Origin: Glebionis coronaria
Lineage: Eukaryota > Streptophyta > Magnoliopsida > Asterales > Asteraceae
Direction: 5' to 3'
Length of the DNA stretch: 64,000 nucleotides
NCBI GenBank assembly: GCA_025667525.1
Contig: CM046877.1
Location: forward strand, 262,853,706-262,917,705
Shown: positions 34,721 through 46,162 of the stretch, in pieces
Position numbering within the stretch: the stretch's first letter is position 1
Layout of the letters: each line of letters begins with the position of its first letter
Made by a program: the position numbers and the translations under genes
Notes under the pieces: model-generated
What the model was told of the DNA's origin: nothing
Databases searched by the model: none
What the model saw: only the letters and a program-made list of their open reading frames with translations

Positions 34721-37700
34721 TGATGTGATCGTGATAGTATATGTGATAATTAGATACGTTATAGGGTAAATTAGAAAATTACCTTTAGGAAAAAGTAATA
34801 GTCTAAAATTACCAAAGACGGATTCAATTAAACACGTTGGTGAACCAAGTTCGTTGTACACGAAGATCTTATGAATTTGAGACGTTTTGCTTTGATTTGG
34901 ACAATTGATTCGAATTGGTTTCGGTTTTTAAACTAAAATTAAAGTCTACAAGTTTAAACCTAATTTTATCCTAAAGTGCATGAATCGTTTCCTAAAATTT
35001 TATTAAAAAGCAATAAAGTAAAGTAAAAACTTTTAAACTATTTAAAAACTAAATTTAAACTAATTCAAAAACTATTTTAAATCTAAAAATTAATTAAATC
35101 TATTAAAAAAATTACTTTAACAAAATCTATTTTTAAACTAAATTTTATTTAAAAACTTAGTTAATTAAAATCTAAATTATTTAAATACTAATTTTTAAAA
35201 CTAATTCAATTTCTAAAAATAATAAAATATTTTTTTTCTATGTTTTTATTTTTTTTTCCTTTTTAAAATTCGTAAACCTTATAAGAGTATATAAAATGAA
35301 TTAACTTGTAATTAAGTTAAAATTATGTATTTAACTCTCTTTTAAAGACTGACAGCTAAAATGATTGACACTATTTTAATAACTAAAGCTATTAATGAAC
35401 TCAAAAGAGACTCTAGGTGAGATGGTAAACATGCTTGTCCCATGACCAGGAGGTCATGGGTTTGAACCTCGCTAGAGACATTTTTGGTAGCTTATTTATT
35501 TTTTACTATGTAAATGAAAACAGAGTCACAGGAGTGACTAGAATGTTGATTCCTTTTAACTGATAAAGTCAGTTGTGAGTATAGCAGACTAATTGAGTCT
35601 GTTAAAACTCAGCAAATCATTATAATAGAAAGATATCTTAACTGATACTTATAAGAAACAATTTCAATTAAACACTCGAAAGTAATACTAAACAAATCAA
35701 CAGACTATGATCACAGCACTCTCAACAGACTATGCAATCAGTAAATGGAACCCAACAAATCAAGCAGCTATGATCACAACTATGATGAAATAGACATTCA
35801 ACTGATATGCTAAACTTAAAACAAGAGCAGATCCTAAGCACTCTCAACTCAAGAAATCAGCGTACTAGTATTATCCAGCAGGATAAACTTAATCATTCAG
35901 GAAGCAAGCTACGAAAGAAAACTCAGTTTTGCTAAAAAATCTATAAAACGAAAATCAAAAGTCTACTCAAGTCTTAATCATAGAATTAACAGAATATGCA
36001 GCACACAAAATAATCCTAACACCTACCAAACTAAGCAGAATTAATCCAACCCTATAACCAAAATCCAATCTCAACAACCATAAATATGAATGGTTACAGC
36101 AAATGAGAATTAAACCACAAATCAGCGAGAATATCGACTATTATTTACCAATAAACTAGACCTTAAAGCCATGAATCAAGTATAGCAGTAGATTTCAAAG
36201 ATAAAATTTAATTAAATCAAAACTCTAGGAAAATAGCAGATTAAAACGACTATACTAAACAAAACAGATAAATCGAGTCCCATGTGACGAATAAGTAGAC
36301 GAATACAAGCAAATTCCAAGTACTCAAATCTATAATATGAGCTGACTTATCTAAAACTATAACAGATCAAAACCCTAACTAAATAACTTTCATATACTAT
36401 CCATCAAACAAGAAAAGTCAAAGCAGATAATAACTCAACCTTAATAAATCAATTGATTATCACAGTATATTCAAAACTACAAACTAATCTAACAAACTCC
36501 AAAATACAAACAGTTAAATCCATAAATCATAACAAAATCAAATTATAAGCATGAAAATATTTAAGACTTGAAAAGTAAAGAAGGTGAGATTAACCTTTTT
36601 GTAGAATCCTTTGATGACGAAGGTAGTGCGCTGAGCCACCTTTAGAACCGAAACAACACCACCATAACCATCAACACCATAAAACATCAAACCCCACGAT
36701 CCAACATCACGAAACACCAATATTTCTCGAAACAGCAACTATAAATTGATATACCAGTAACTTTGTAATTTATCTAGTGGGATAAACTTTTCCCCAATTT
36801 AAACTCAAAATCATTCACATAAACTATAATGAAAGTTTATATGAATAAATAATATTCATAACATCAATTTACTTAATTAGAAAATGCAAATTAATTCTAA
36901 CAATATCAGTAAAATAATACGTTTGCAAAAATTGATTAAACTGAAAATTCAATTTTATTAATCTCAACTTTTCATTACAAAACTAATAAAAAGAAAAATA
37001 CATTAATCTAATTCTAAATTGACATTATGACATTAAAAGAAAGAAAAAGGGATGATAATACTCATTTTCTTCCGGGTTTTTATAGATGAACAAAGGGGTA
37101 GTTTGTTGATGAGAGGTGAAATCTTGACCTTCGATCTTCATATCTCTTTCTTCTCTTAATAATCTACGGCTAAAAATGGACCATAGTCACACGGATTGCC
37201 AACGTGGCAATCCGTTGTGCTTCTTGTGTTTCCTTGAGGCTGAGTTGGCCACTCCTTGTTGGAGAATGATGAATGATGAAGTGTTACAGCCAATTAATTG
37301 TTGCCACGTCACCACGCTCTTCCATCATCAAGTTCCAGATTAAGGGGGAATTAATTTCCCCAAGCGTGTGAATCAAGTGCTCCCCAATAATCAGAGAAAA
37401 TCCCCAATTTATTTATTTATTTAGTGAATTACGGTTTTGGAGGAATAGTGAACTCTGGTTATTTGTTTGAGGTGAGGGATGAGAGAACATAGGAAGTAAC
37501 AAAGTGGTTTTGATAAAAAGTAAAACGTATAAACTTTTATCTTTTTATAAACTTCACAGTTTTATTTTTTTCTTTTGTGATATGGGCTTGAGCCCATATA
37601 TTCCACTCGTATCAATCCATTTGGGCCTTAGCCAAAATATTCTATCCGTCTCATGTATTGTTGTTATTGGGCTTTGATGGGCTTGGTTATGACAAAATGG

Positions 37701-37979
37701 ATAATTAGTTTTCATTATTGGGCTTTTGAGCCCAATTATCAAATGTGGGACCCACTTGGCTCAAAATCTTCATAAACGATTTAATCCGCTAAAATCGAAC
37801 TTGAGATTGGCTTTAACGATCTTTTCTTCAAACTCGTGTCGTTTTTGCCGGTTTTCGTGAACTTGGTACCTACACACATCAAACAACACAACAAGCGTAT
37901 ACAAAGCAATATTTGAACATTTTATGCTTTTATTCATTGTTTATTGATACAAATGATATGAGTAAAATCACTCATATCA
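34721..37979 (-). repeat. 3' LTR of N2
   Basis: 3259 bases. TATA box TATAAAAA on the minus strand (37077-37084). A cluster of TGGGCT/AGCCCA motifs sits in U3 (37578-37740). A tRNA-like segment is at 35409-35479. The rest is A/T-rich and without genes. Confidence 0.9.
35409..35479 (+). other. tRNA-like segment in N2 LTR (left copy)
   Basis: AGGTGAGATGG resembles an A box and GGTTTGAACCT a B box of tRNA genes, about 34 bases apart, with TCTAG and CTAGA at the two ends able to pair. It is too diverged for a functional tRNA call; a SINE head or tRNA relic is more likely. The second copy is at 43587-43657. Confidence 0.4.
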
Positions 37980-37993
37980 AACTCTCCCTTGCT
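37980..37993 (-). other. polypurine tract of N2
   Basis: Minus strand AGCAAGGGAGAGTT before TGATATGAG. Confidence 0.7.
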
Positions 37994-39969
37994 AAGCAAT
38001 TGCCGTGTCCTCACGCAATGATAAAATAAAACACTATCATTATTGAAAAATAACTTTATTTTGCGAAGACATAATGTATTGCTTTCATTATTGAAAAATA
38101 ACTTTTAGGATCATAAAACTCAAATAGATTCATCGTCCTCGACTTTTCACTTTTCCATGCCAAGTGCAAAAACAAGATCATTGTCAATCATAAGCCCCAA
38201 AATTAAACCAACTCATACAAGTAATTTGTGTTAAACTCAATCTCCTATTATTCCTAATTGTATCTCTAGATTTTATTTGTCATTCACCCAAAGGCTCATT
38301 TGACTTTATTTGATATTTATTAGTCCAAAAGTGAAGGCAAAAATGGTGTAAACTCAACACTCAAAACCTAACCTCGACTTCAAAAACCGGTGTCACTAAA
38401 GAAAGCCCACATCAATGATAACTTAACACGATTTGAGGGATAAATCCCCAGACCTGAAATTTGGCTAATAGGACTACTTAAAATCAAAAATTAAAACCTC
38501 CAAAGTCAATTATGACCTTATTAATGGAGTTAGCAACAATCACATCATAACACCTTTTGGCTCTTTAAGATGCAATTGTGCTCCTTATTTAAAATCCACA
38601 CCCGAAGGCTCCTTAGAAGAAATAAGGGAATTGACATCACCATCCCACCTTATGGCTCATGATGATGAAGCAATTTTTATTCAACACGCCCCCTTTCCAT
38701 ACACCCTAAGGCTCTAATGACACGGTTAATGCTACATGACTCCCACTCGAAGGCTCCTAGAGAACATGTTTTTATTTATTCTTCTTATTAATATGATATT
38801 TATAGTAAGCCAAATTTCCTCAATCCCATGATCAAAAGTCCATGACGCTGACACCCTTAATGTGTTCTCACTTTAATTACAAGGGAAGAAAAAGAATGAG
38901 TTGCGAGTTAAGATATCAAGCCTAAACCACTAAAAACTTCATTTATTAAGCAATTATTATTCAAGCGTGGAAAATAAATACGAGGAGATTAAATCAAACA
39001 CAAAAATACTTGCACAAAGAAGAGTTAATTTTAGAAACTTATGATTTAACTCTATCATCTCTTGTTCTCCATATTGCAAAAATTTCAAAAAATGAAATCA
39101 ATGGATACTTAGCCTATTAAATCAAAGTTTTGGGTTTTCAAGTCATTTATAGGATCTTGCATCTTCTTATACTTTTTCAAGTTTTAGAATTTGCGTTTTA
39201 AAGTTCACTTGATAAACGACTTTCTAGGATCAATTATAGGAACTTGCGAAAAGTTCTTGTTCTTAACCCGTATGAATTAAGACTTTCGCGTTTTAAAGCT
39301 CCCTATATAAAAGCCTAGCAAAACTTAATTTAAACACGTTAAGGAAAAGCTAAGGTAAAAACCGAGTCGAGTCAAAAACTATTTTTATTTTCACCAACGG
39401 AAAGCCTACATTCGTGTCAAAAGCGCTTATTTTATTTATTAAAACTTAAAAATAACACTAAAAATTTAAAAATTTTATGAAAAACGAGAAAAAAGATTAC
39501 GTTCGGACACGACAAAAGCAATTGCAAACGGTTATATCGATAGACATCCCCATGCTAAAACCAAACATTGTCCTCAATGTTTCTTAGCTCAAGAGTAACA
39601 CCCCCTTGCTAAAACACGAAGAGTCTAATGTAAAATCCTAACATGGAAAGAGCACGCAAATCTATAATCCGCTTATTAATTATGCCTCAAGATAAAACGT
39701 TAGTCGATAAAAATCAAAGGATAAAGAGTGTGCCCCTTTTTGGAAATCAAAGATTGGAAGATCAAGTGGACCGGCAAAAACCGAACACGAGAGTCTTCAA
39801 TGATTAGGGTCATACCTAAGATTCACAACACAACAAAACACGAACACGAGCTTGAAAGATCAAGCCTTATTAGTGTTAGAAAATAGAAAGAAGATAGAAT
39901 GTATGGGACTCCCCCACAAGGCACCTCGTTTTTGTTAACCGAGTCATGAGCTCGACTCGATCCCCGCAT
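37994..39969 (-). other. non-coding 3' interior of N2
   Basis: About 2 kb without an ORF. Contains a GCTC-rich stretch with AAGGCTC phrases (38540-38760) and the conserved block 39103-39345. CATTGTCCTCAATGTTT (about 39567) is shared with N1. Confidence 0.6.
39103..39345 (-). repeat. conserved non-coding block, N2 copy
   Basis: About 90% identical by eye to 23877-24118 in N1, in the same relative place between ORF and polypurine tract. Contains the same GAACTTGCGAAAAGTTC inverted repeat. Confidence 0.8.
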
Positions 39970-41523
39970 TCATTGGTCCTTAGGGAAAATGGTGAAAACC
40001 GGCATAATGGAATAGAATCTAACATAAAGCACGATGCCGGGGTCAAAGATTACATCCTCGTTGTTGGATGACAAACGAAAGGATGAAACTCCAACACAAA
40101 TCTCCAAAAAGATATGGTAGTCACAAATCACGATATGGATAAAGCATGCTCCCCGAGATAAACTCGCACCAAGATGATCGAAAAATCTTTCAATTATTGC
40201 ATCGGTGAAAGGCCGAGATTTCCCTAAATCAACGATTCCGGGGTCGAATACCTCGTCCTCGGGAGAGAAAGGAAAGGATAACACGGGGTCGTCCCCCCAT
40301 GCTAATCCAAGATCATAGAAAGCAAATGGTAATGGTGGGATAAAAGTTTCATCCATAGTGGAATAAACATTCTTAGCTTTAACGACCATTTCACCCTTAG
40401 AAATGTGATCAATCGGGTCATGGTACTTAAAATGAGTCACATGAAAAACCCGCACATTAAGGTCAAAGTGGGTGGGAGGAGAACTTGGGACGAACTCATC
40501 ATCAAGTAGATTCTCTAAAAAGAGAGTGTCCTCCTCCGGGTCGAGATCATCAATACCCGGTGGTATCGAATCATTAGAAGCAAGAAACATGTCAATCTCC
40601 TCCATAAGCGGATCACTATCCTCAACGGGAATAGGAGATGGAGAGAAAGACTTAGCATTAGGCTTAAAATTCAAAGTCTCGATCTTAGAAATGAGTAGAT
40701 AGACGTTGGATAATTTTTCACCAACAACCACGTCTTCCACATCTAAATGAGTAAGTTCATCGGAGAACTTCTCAAGGATCGGAATAGTCAAATCAACCTC
40801 ATTTCTCGGTGGAAATGGGTCTAAAGGAGCAAGTTCAAAAGTGAACCTCTCATAAATCATATCACTATCATCCTCATTTCCCAGCGGAAATGGGTGAAGA
40901 AGAGTAGGTTCATCGGGAAACCCCTCAAAATCCGAGTCGTGAATATCGTCTTTATAAGAAAGTTCATCGGAGAACTCCTCATTAGAAAATTCACTAGAAG
41001 TTGAATCATTCTCAAAATCTTCATTTCCATCACAGTTTTCATTGGAGAAAATCTCAAAGTGATTGGAAGAAGTATAGTCATCACAATGTGGCAAATCACA
41101 CGTTTCATTGGAAATACCATCGAACTCTCTTGGGTTTTGAACAAGAATCTCAACACTATACTTTATTACTTCGTCCGATTCCATGTCCGGAATAGTGCTA
41201 ATATGCTCGTCCCCCTTGCTTAGAGAATTTTCGAGTTCCACGGTGAAAGATTCATGAATAGGAGTAATGATGTCACAAGAGATTTCCTCATCATCTAGGA
41301 TGGGAGAATCCTCGGGCTCCTTAGCCGGCAAGATACGAAAAGGAAGTACGATTGCACTAGACGAAGGATGTAGAGCAATAAGATCTTGCAAAGAAATAGC
41401 ACTCTCCTCATCATCATCCAAAAGAAGAGAACGCTCGAGTTCACGATTAGCAAGATATTTTGCTTCCGCTTGAGCTCGTTCTTTCTCTCGAATTTCAATG
41501 CTTAAACCATTATAATCTTGCAA
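39970..41523 (-). CDS. N2 acidic protein (C-terminal two thirds of the Gag-like ORF)
   Basis: 517 residues, very rich in Asp, Glu, Ser and Pro, no enzymatic motif or membrane segment. A short charged helix-like start (REKERAQAEAKYLANRELERS) is followed by repeated acidic modules ending in YERFTFEL, LEKFSDEL and VYLLISKIETLN. It then has PVEDSDPLMEEID, SIPPGIDDLDPEED and VFDPGIV, all with counterparts in N1. The first codon is not an ATG. The frame is the same as 41626-42279 and is open right back to that ORF's TAA, so the start is artificial and the two are one protein of about 770 codons with a single stop. The role is unknown; a Gag-associated acidic tail is an inference. Confidence 0.65.
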   Translation of the reverse strand: MQDYNGLSIEIREKERAQAEAKYLANRELERSLLLDDDEESAISLQDLIALHPSSSAIVLPFRILPAKEPEDSPILDDEEISCDIITPIHESFTVELENSLSKGDEHISTIPDMESDEVIKYSVEILVQNPREFDGISNETCDLPHCDDYTSSNHFEIFSNENCDGNEDFENDSTSSEFSNEEFSDELSYKDDIHDSDFEGFPDEPTLLHPFPLGNEDDSDMIYERFTFELAPLDPFPPRNEVDLTIPILEKFSDELTHLDVEDVVVGEKLSNVYLLISKIETLNFKPNAKSFSPSPIPVEDSDPLMEEIDMFLASNDSIPPGIDDLDPEEDTLFLENLLDDEFVPSSPPTHFDLNVRVFHVTHFKYHDPIDHISKGEMVVKAKNVYSTMDETFIPPLPFAFYDLGLAWGDDPVLSFPFSPEDEVFDPGIVDLGKSRPFTDAIIERFFDHLGASLSRGACFIHIVICDYHIFLEICVGVSSFRLSSNNEDVIFDPGIVLYVRFYSIMPVFTIFPKDQ

Positions 41524-41625
41524 AAGTTGTCTAATCTTAAGTTCACAATCTCTTTTAAATACCTCATCAATTATTTCTCCATGAAATCTATGACTTCCTA
41601 AATCATTAGTTATATCATTAATCTC

Positions 41626-42279
41626 TTAATTGATTTGTCTCTTTTCTAGCAACATATCTTCAATGCTTTTTTCAACAATTTCGACATTTCTTTGATTCAT
41701 TATTTGTTGGAACATCGTTTCAAGTCGTTCAATATCGAAAGAATATTGAGGAGATTGGTCAAAACCGGAAGGAATAGAATTATAGCAAGGACTAGGCTCA
41801 TAAAAAATTTGATCTCTCGGTTGACAACAAAAGCTCTCGTGAGGACCTCCACAATACTCACAACAAAGATGTTGTTGTGATAAACTCGGTAAATCTTGTG
41901 GATAACAATTATCATTAAAGTTTTGATTGTAGCTCGGTTCTTGCTCGTAATTAAGCAAGAATCGATGTGAACAATTAATTCCAAAATGAGAATTATTTCC
42001 ACAAAACTCACACGAGGGTGTCTCGTATGTGGGGTGTGGAGGTGGGTAAAAATCGAGATAATTATTCGAAAAATTCAGGTTTCCACATGAAGTAATCTCA
42101 TTACAACAAGGACAAAATCCAACTCGTATATCGTGACATAAATCATTACCACAATGCTCACACGTACACCACCGACATGGTAAAATACCATATAACGGTT
42201 CTCCACACCCTTCACAATTGACGAAGGAATTCATGGAAGAATTAAAAATTGGAGGGTGAGGAGAAAAAGAATTAAACAT
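41626..42279 (-). CDS. N2 Gag-like Cys-rich protein, N-terminal part
   Basis: 217 residues from ATG 42279, about 600 bases after the primer site. It has a Cys cluster C22, C25, C35, C38, C40, C43 with spacing CX2CX9CX2CXCX2C, identical to N1, plus further Cys at 48, 56, 58, 59 and 65. A CCHC knuckle CX2CX4HX4C follows (C90, C93, H98, C103) and then a second, shorter one (C140, C143, H147, C151 or C152). The C-terminus has YEPSPCYN and a helix-like stretch FDIERLETMFQQIMNQRNVEIVE split by natural sequence. It ends in TAA with the frame open beyond. Knuckles and location suggest RNA binding and packaging; the Cys cluster matches no family I can name. Confidence 0.7.
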   Translation of the reverse strand: MFNSFSPHPPIFNSSMNSFVNCEGCGEPLYGILPCRWCTCEHCGNDLCHDIRVGFCPCCNEITSCGNLNFSNNYLDFYPPPHPTYETPSCEFCGNNSHFGINCSHRFLLNYEQEPSYNQNFNDNCYPQDLPSLSQQHLCCEYCGGPHESFCCQPRDQIFYEPSPCYNSIPSGFDQSPQYSFDIERLETMFQQIMNQRNVEIVEKSIEDMLLEKRQIN

Positions 42280-42880
42280 GATAGAGGATTAAGAAGATTA
42301 TTTTTGGTATATTTCATAAATCAACCAAAGATTAACAAAAACAAGGAATAAGGATAATTACTATGGAAGTAAATTACCCTCGATCGACTTTGAAACGATA
42401 GGTGAAAACCTAAACGTCTCGAGGTTCAGTAAGTAAACTACAAAAATAAGATTTAATACTACTTGAGTTGGCAAACCAATAACCGGTCGTCCCTCTCAAT
42501 ATACGCACAAGCAAGCGGGGAAACGAGGTGGCACAAAGCACATAAAAACCTTTTTCCTTAGACGACCTTTTATAGCTCGTCGCCTTATACCCACCTTATA
42601 GTTTGTATAAATCGAGTTCAAACTTCTTATTAGTATTTATCTATTTTTCCTTTTATTTTTGTTTTGGATTCGAATACAATAGCTAGGTGATAAAATCCCA
42701 ACTAAGTTCTTATTTGGAAAGTAGGTAAATTTATTGTTCTACGTAATACAATATAGTAATCACAAAAACGAGAAAAACGATACATACTATATAATAGAAA
42801 AATAACAAAACTTTCCGAGGACGGAAAGGGTCTTCGAATCAACGATCAACAAATCTCAACGAAACGAATCGTACACAAGA
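42280..42880 (-). other. 5' leader of N2
   Basis: Untranslated leader between primer site and ORF, A/T-rich, no ORF of interest. Confidence 0.5.
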
Positions 42881-42898
42881 TCCCCGGCAGCGACGCCA
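42881..42898 (-). other. primer binding site of N2
   Basis: Minus strand TGGCGTCGCTGCCGGGGA, two differences from the tRNA-Asp complement TGGCGCCGTTGCCGGGGA. Confidence 0.85.
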
Positions 42899-42905
42899 AA
42901 ATTTT

Positions 42906-45900
42906 TGATGTGATCGTGATAGTATATGTGATAATTAGATACGTTATAGGGTAAATTAGAAAATTACCTTTAGGAAAAAGTAATAGTCTAAAATTACCAA
43001 AGACGGATTTAATTAAACACGTTGGTGAACCAAGTTCGTTGTACACGAAGATCTTATGAATTTGAGACGTTTTGCTTTGATTTGGATAATTGATTCGAAT
43101 TGGTTTCGGTTTTTAAACTAAAATTGAAGTCTACAAGTTTAAAACCTAATTTTATCCTAAAGTGCATGAATCGTTTCCTAAAATTTTATTAAAAAGTAAT
43201 AAAGTAAAGTAAAAACTTTTAAACTATTTAAAAACTAAATTTAAACTAATTTAAAAACTATTTTAAATCTAAAAATTAATTAAATCTATTAAGAAAATTA
43301 CTTTAACAAATCTATTTTTAAACTAAATTTTATTTAAAAACTTAGTTAATTAAAATCTAAATTATTTAAATACTAATTTTTAAAACTAATTCAATTTCTA
43401 AAAATAATAAAAAATAATTTCTTATGTTTTTTTTTCTTTTTTAAAATTCGTAAACCTTATAAGAGTATATAAAATGAATTAACTTGTAATTAAGGTAAAA
43501 TTATGTATTTAACTCTCTTTTAAAGACTGACAGCTAAAATGATTGACACTATTTTAATAACTAAAGCTATTAATGAACTCAAAAGAGACTCTAGGTGAGA
43601 TGGTAAACATGCTCGTTCCATGACCAGGAGGTCATGGGTTTGAACCTCGCTAGAGACATTTTTGTTAACTTATTTATTTTTTACTATGTAAATGAAAACA
43701 GAGTCACAGGAGTGACTAGAATGTTGATTCCTTTTAACTGATAAATTCAGTTGTGAGTCTAGCAGACTAATTGAGTCTGTTAAAACTCAGCAAATCATTA
43801 TAATAGAAAGAGATCTTAACTGATATTTATAAGAAACAATTTCAATTAAACACTCGAAAGTAATACTAAACAAATCAACAGACTATGATCACAGCACTCT
43901 CAACAGACTATGCAATCAGTAAATGGAAGGCAACAAATCAAGCAGCTATGATCACAGCTATGATGAAATAGACATTCAACTGATATGCTAAACTTAAAAC
44001 AAGAGCAGATCCTAAGCACTCTCAACTCGAGAAATCAGCGTACTAGTATTATCCAATAGGATAAACTTAATCATTCAGGAAGCAAGCTACGAAAGAAAAC
44101 TCAGTTATGCTACAAAAATCTATAAAACGAAAATCAAAAGTCTACTCAAGTCTTAATCATAGAATTAACAGAATATGTAGCACACAAAATAATCCTAACA
44201 CCTACCAAACTAAGCAGAATTAATCCAACCCTATAACCAAAATCCAATCTCAGCAACCATAAATATGAATGGTTACAGCAAATGAGAATCAAACCACAAA
44301 TCAGCGAGAATATCGATTATTATTTACCAATAAACAAGACCTTAAAGCCATGAATCAAGTATAGTAGTAGATTTCAAAGATCAAATTTAATTAAATCAAA
44401 ACTCTAGGAAAATAGCAGATTAAAACGACTATACTAAACAAAACAGATAAATCGAATCCCAAGTGACGAATAAGTAGACGAATACAAGCAAATTCCAAGT
44501 ACTCAAATCTATAATATGAGCAGACTTATCTAAAACTATAACAGATCAAAACCCTAACTAAATAACTTTCATATATTATCCATCAAACAAGAAAAGTCAA
44601 AGCAGATAATAACTCAACCTTACTAAATCAATTGATTATCACAGTATATTTAAAACTACAAACTAATCTAACAAACTCCAAAATACAAACAGTTAAATCC
44701 ATAAATCATAACAAAATCAAATTATAAGCATGAAAATATTTAAGACTTGAAAAGTAAAGAAGGTGAGATTAACCTTTTTGTAGAATACTTTGATGACGAA
44801 GGTAGGGCGCTGAGCCACCTTTAGAACCGAAACAACACCACCATAACCATCAACACCATAAAACATCAAACCCCACGATCCAACATCACGAAACACCAAT
44901 ATTTCTCGAAACAGCAACTATAAATTGATATACCAGTAACTTTGTAATTTATCCAGTGGGATAAACTTTTCCCCAATTGAAACTCAAAATCATTCACATA
45001 AACTATAATGAAAGTTTATATGAATAAATAATATTCATAACATCAATTTACTTAATTAGAAAATGCAAATTAATTCTAACAATATCAGTAAAATAATACG
45101 TATGCCAGAATTGATTAAACTGAAAATTCAATTTTATTAATCTCAACTTTTCATTACAAAACTAATAAAAAGAAAAATACATTAATCTAATTCTAAATTG
45201 ACATTATGACAATTAAAGAAAGAAAAAGGGATGATAATACTCATTTTCTTCCGGGTTTTTATAGATGAACAAAGGGGTATTTTGTTGATGAGAGGTGAAA
45301 TCTTGACCTTCGATCTTCATATCTCTCTCTTCTCTTAATAATCTACGGCTGAAAATGGACCATAGTCACACGGATTGCCAACGTGGCAATCCGTTGTGCT
45401 TCTTGTGTTTCCTTGAGGCTGAGTTGGCCACTCCTTATTGGAGAATGATGAATGATGAAGCTTTACAGCCAATTAATTGTTGCCACGTCACCACGCTCTT
45501 CCATCTTCAAGTTCCGGATTAAGGGGGAATTAATTTCCCCAAGCGTGTGAATCAAGTGCTCCCCAATAATCAGAGAAAAGCCCTAATTTATTTATTTATT
45601 TAGTGAATTAGGGTTTTGGAGGAATAGTGTACTCTGGTTATTTGTTTGAGGTGAGGGATGAGAGAACATAGGAAGTAACGAAGTGGTTTTGATAAAAAGT
45701 GAAACGTATAAAGTTTTATCTTTTTATAAACTTCACCGTTTTATTTTTTTCTTTTTTGATATGGGCTTGAGCCCATATATTCCACTCGTATCAATCCATT
45801 TGGGCCTTAGCCAAAATATTCTATCCGTCTCATGTATTGTTGTTATTGGGCTTTGATGGGCTTGGTTATGACAAAATGGATAATTAGTTTTCACTATTGG

Positions 45901-46157
45901 GCTTTTGAGCCCAATTATCAAATGTGGGACCCACTTGGCTCAAAATCTTCATAAACGATTAATCCGCTAAAATCGAACTTGAGATTGGCTTTAACGATCT
46001 TTTCTTCAAACTCGTGTCGTTTTTACCGGTTTTCGTGAACTTGGTATCTACACACATCAAACAACAAAACAAGCGTATACAAAGCAATATTTGAACATTT
46101 TATGCTTTTATTTGTTGTTTATTGATACAAATGATATGAGTAAAATCACTCATATCA
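42906..46157 (-). repeat. 5' LTR of N2
   Basis: 3252 bases, close copy of 34721-37979. TATA box at 45256-45263, tRNA-like segment at 43587-43657, TGGGCT cluster at about 45755-45920. Confidence 0.9.
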
Positions 46158-46162
46158 GTAGC

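Larger units (their letters stand above)
34721..46157 (-). mobile_element. N2: gag-only LTR element with tRNA-Asp primer site (Athila/Tat-like)
   Basis: An 11.4-kb minus-strand element inside the gypsy 3 3' LTR. Its LTRs (34721-37979 and 42906-46157, about 3.25 kb each) run TGATATGAG to CACATCA. Primer site TGGCGTCGCTGCCGGGGA, polypurine tract at 37980-37993 and the perfect target copy GTAGC (34716-34720, 46158-46162) complete the structure. The 4.9-kb interior has one long Cys-rich/acidic ORF broken by a single stop, and no pol. It shares protein architecture and a non-coding block with N1. Confidence 0.9.

Noticed and set aside
35409..35479. Functional tRNA gene
   Set aside because: Both promoter boxes deviate and the acceptor stem has mismatches; only a tRNA-like relic is supported.
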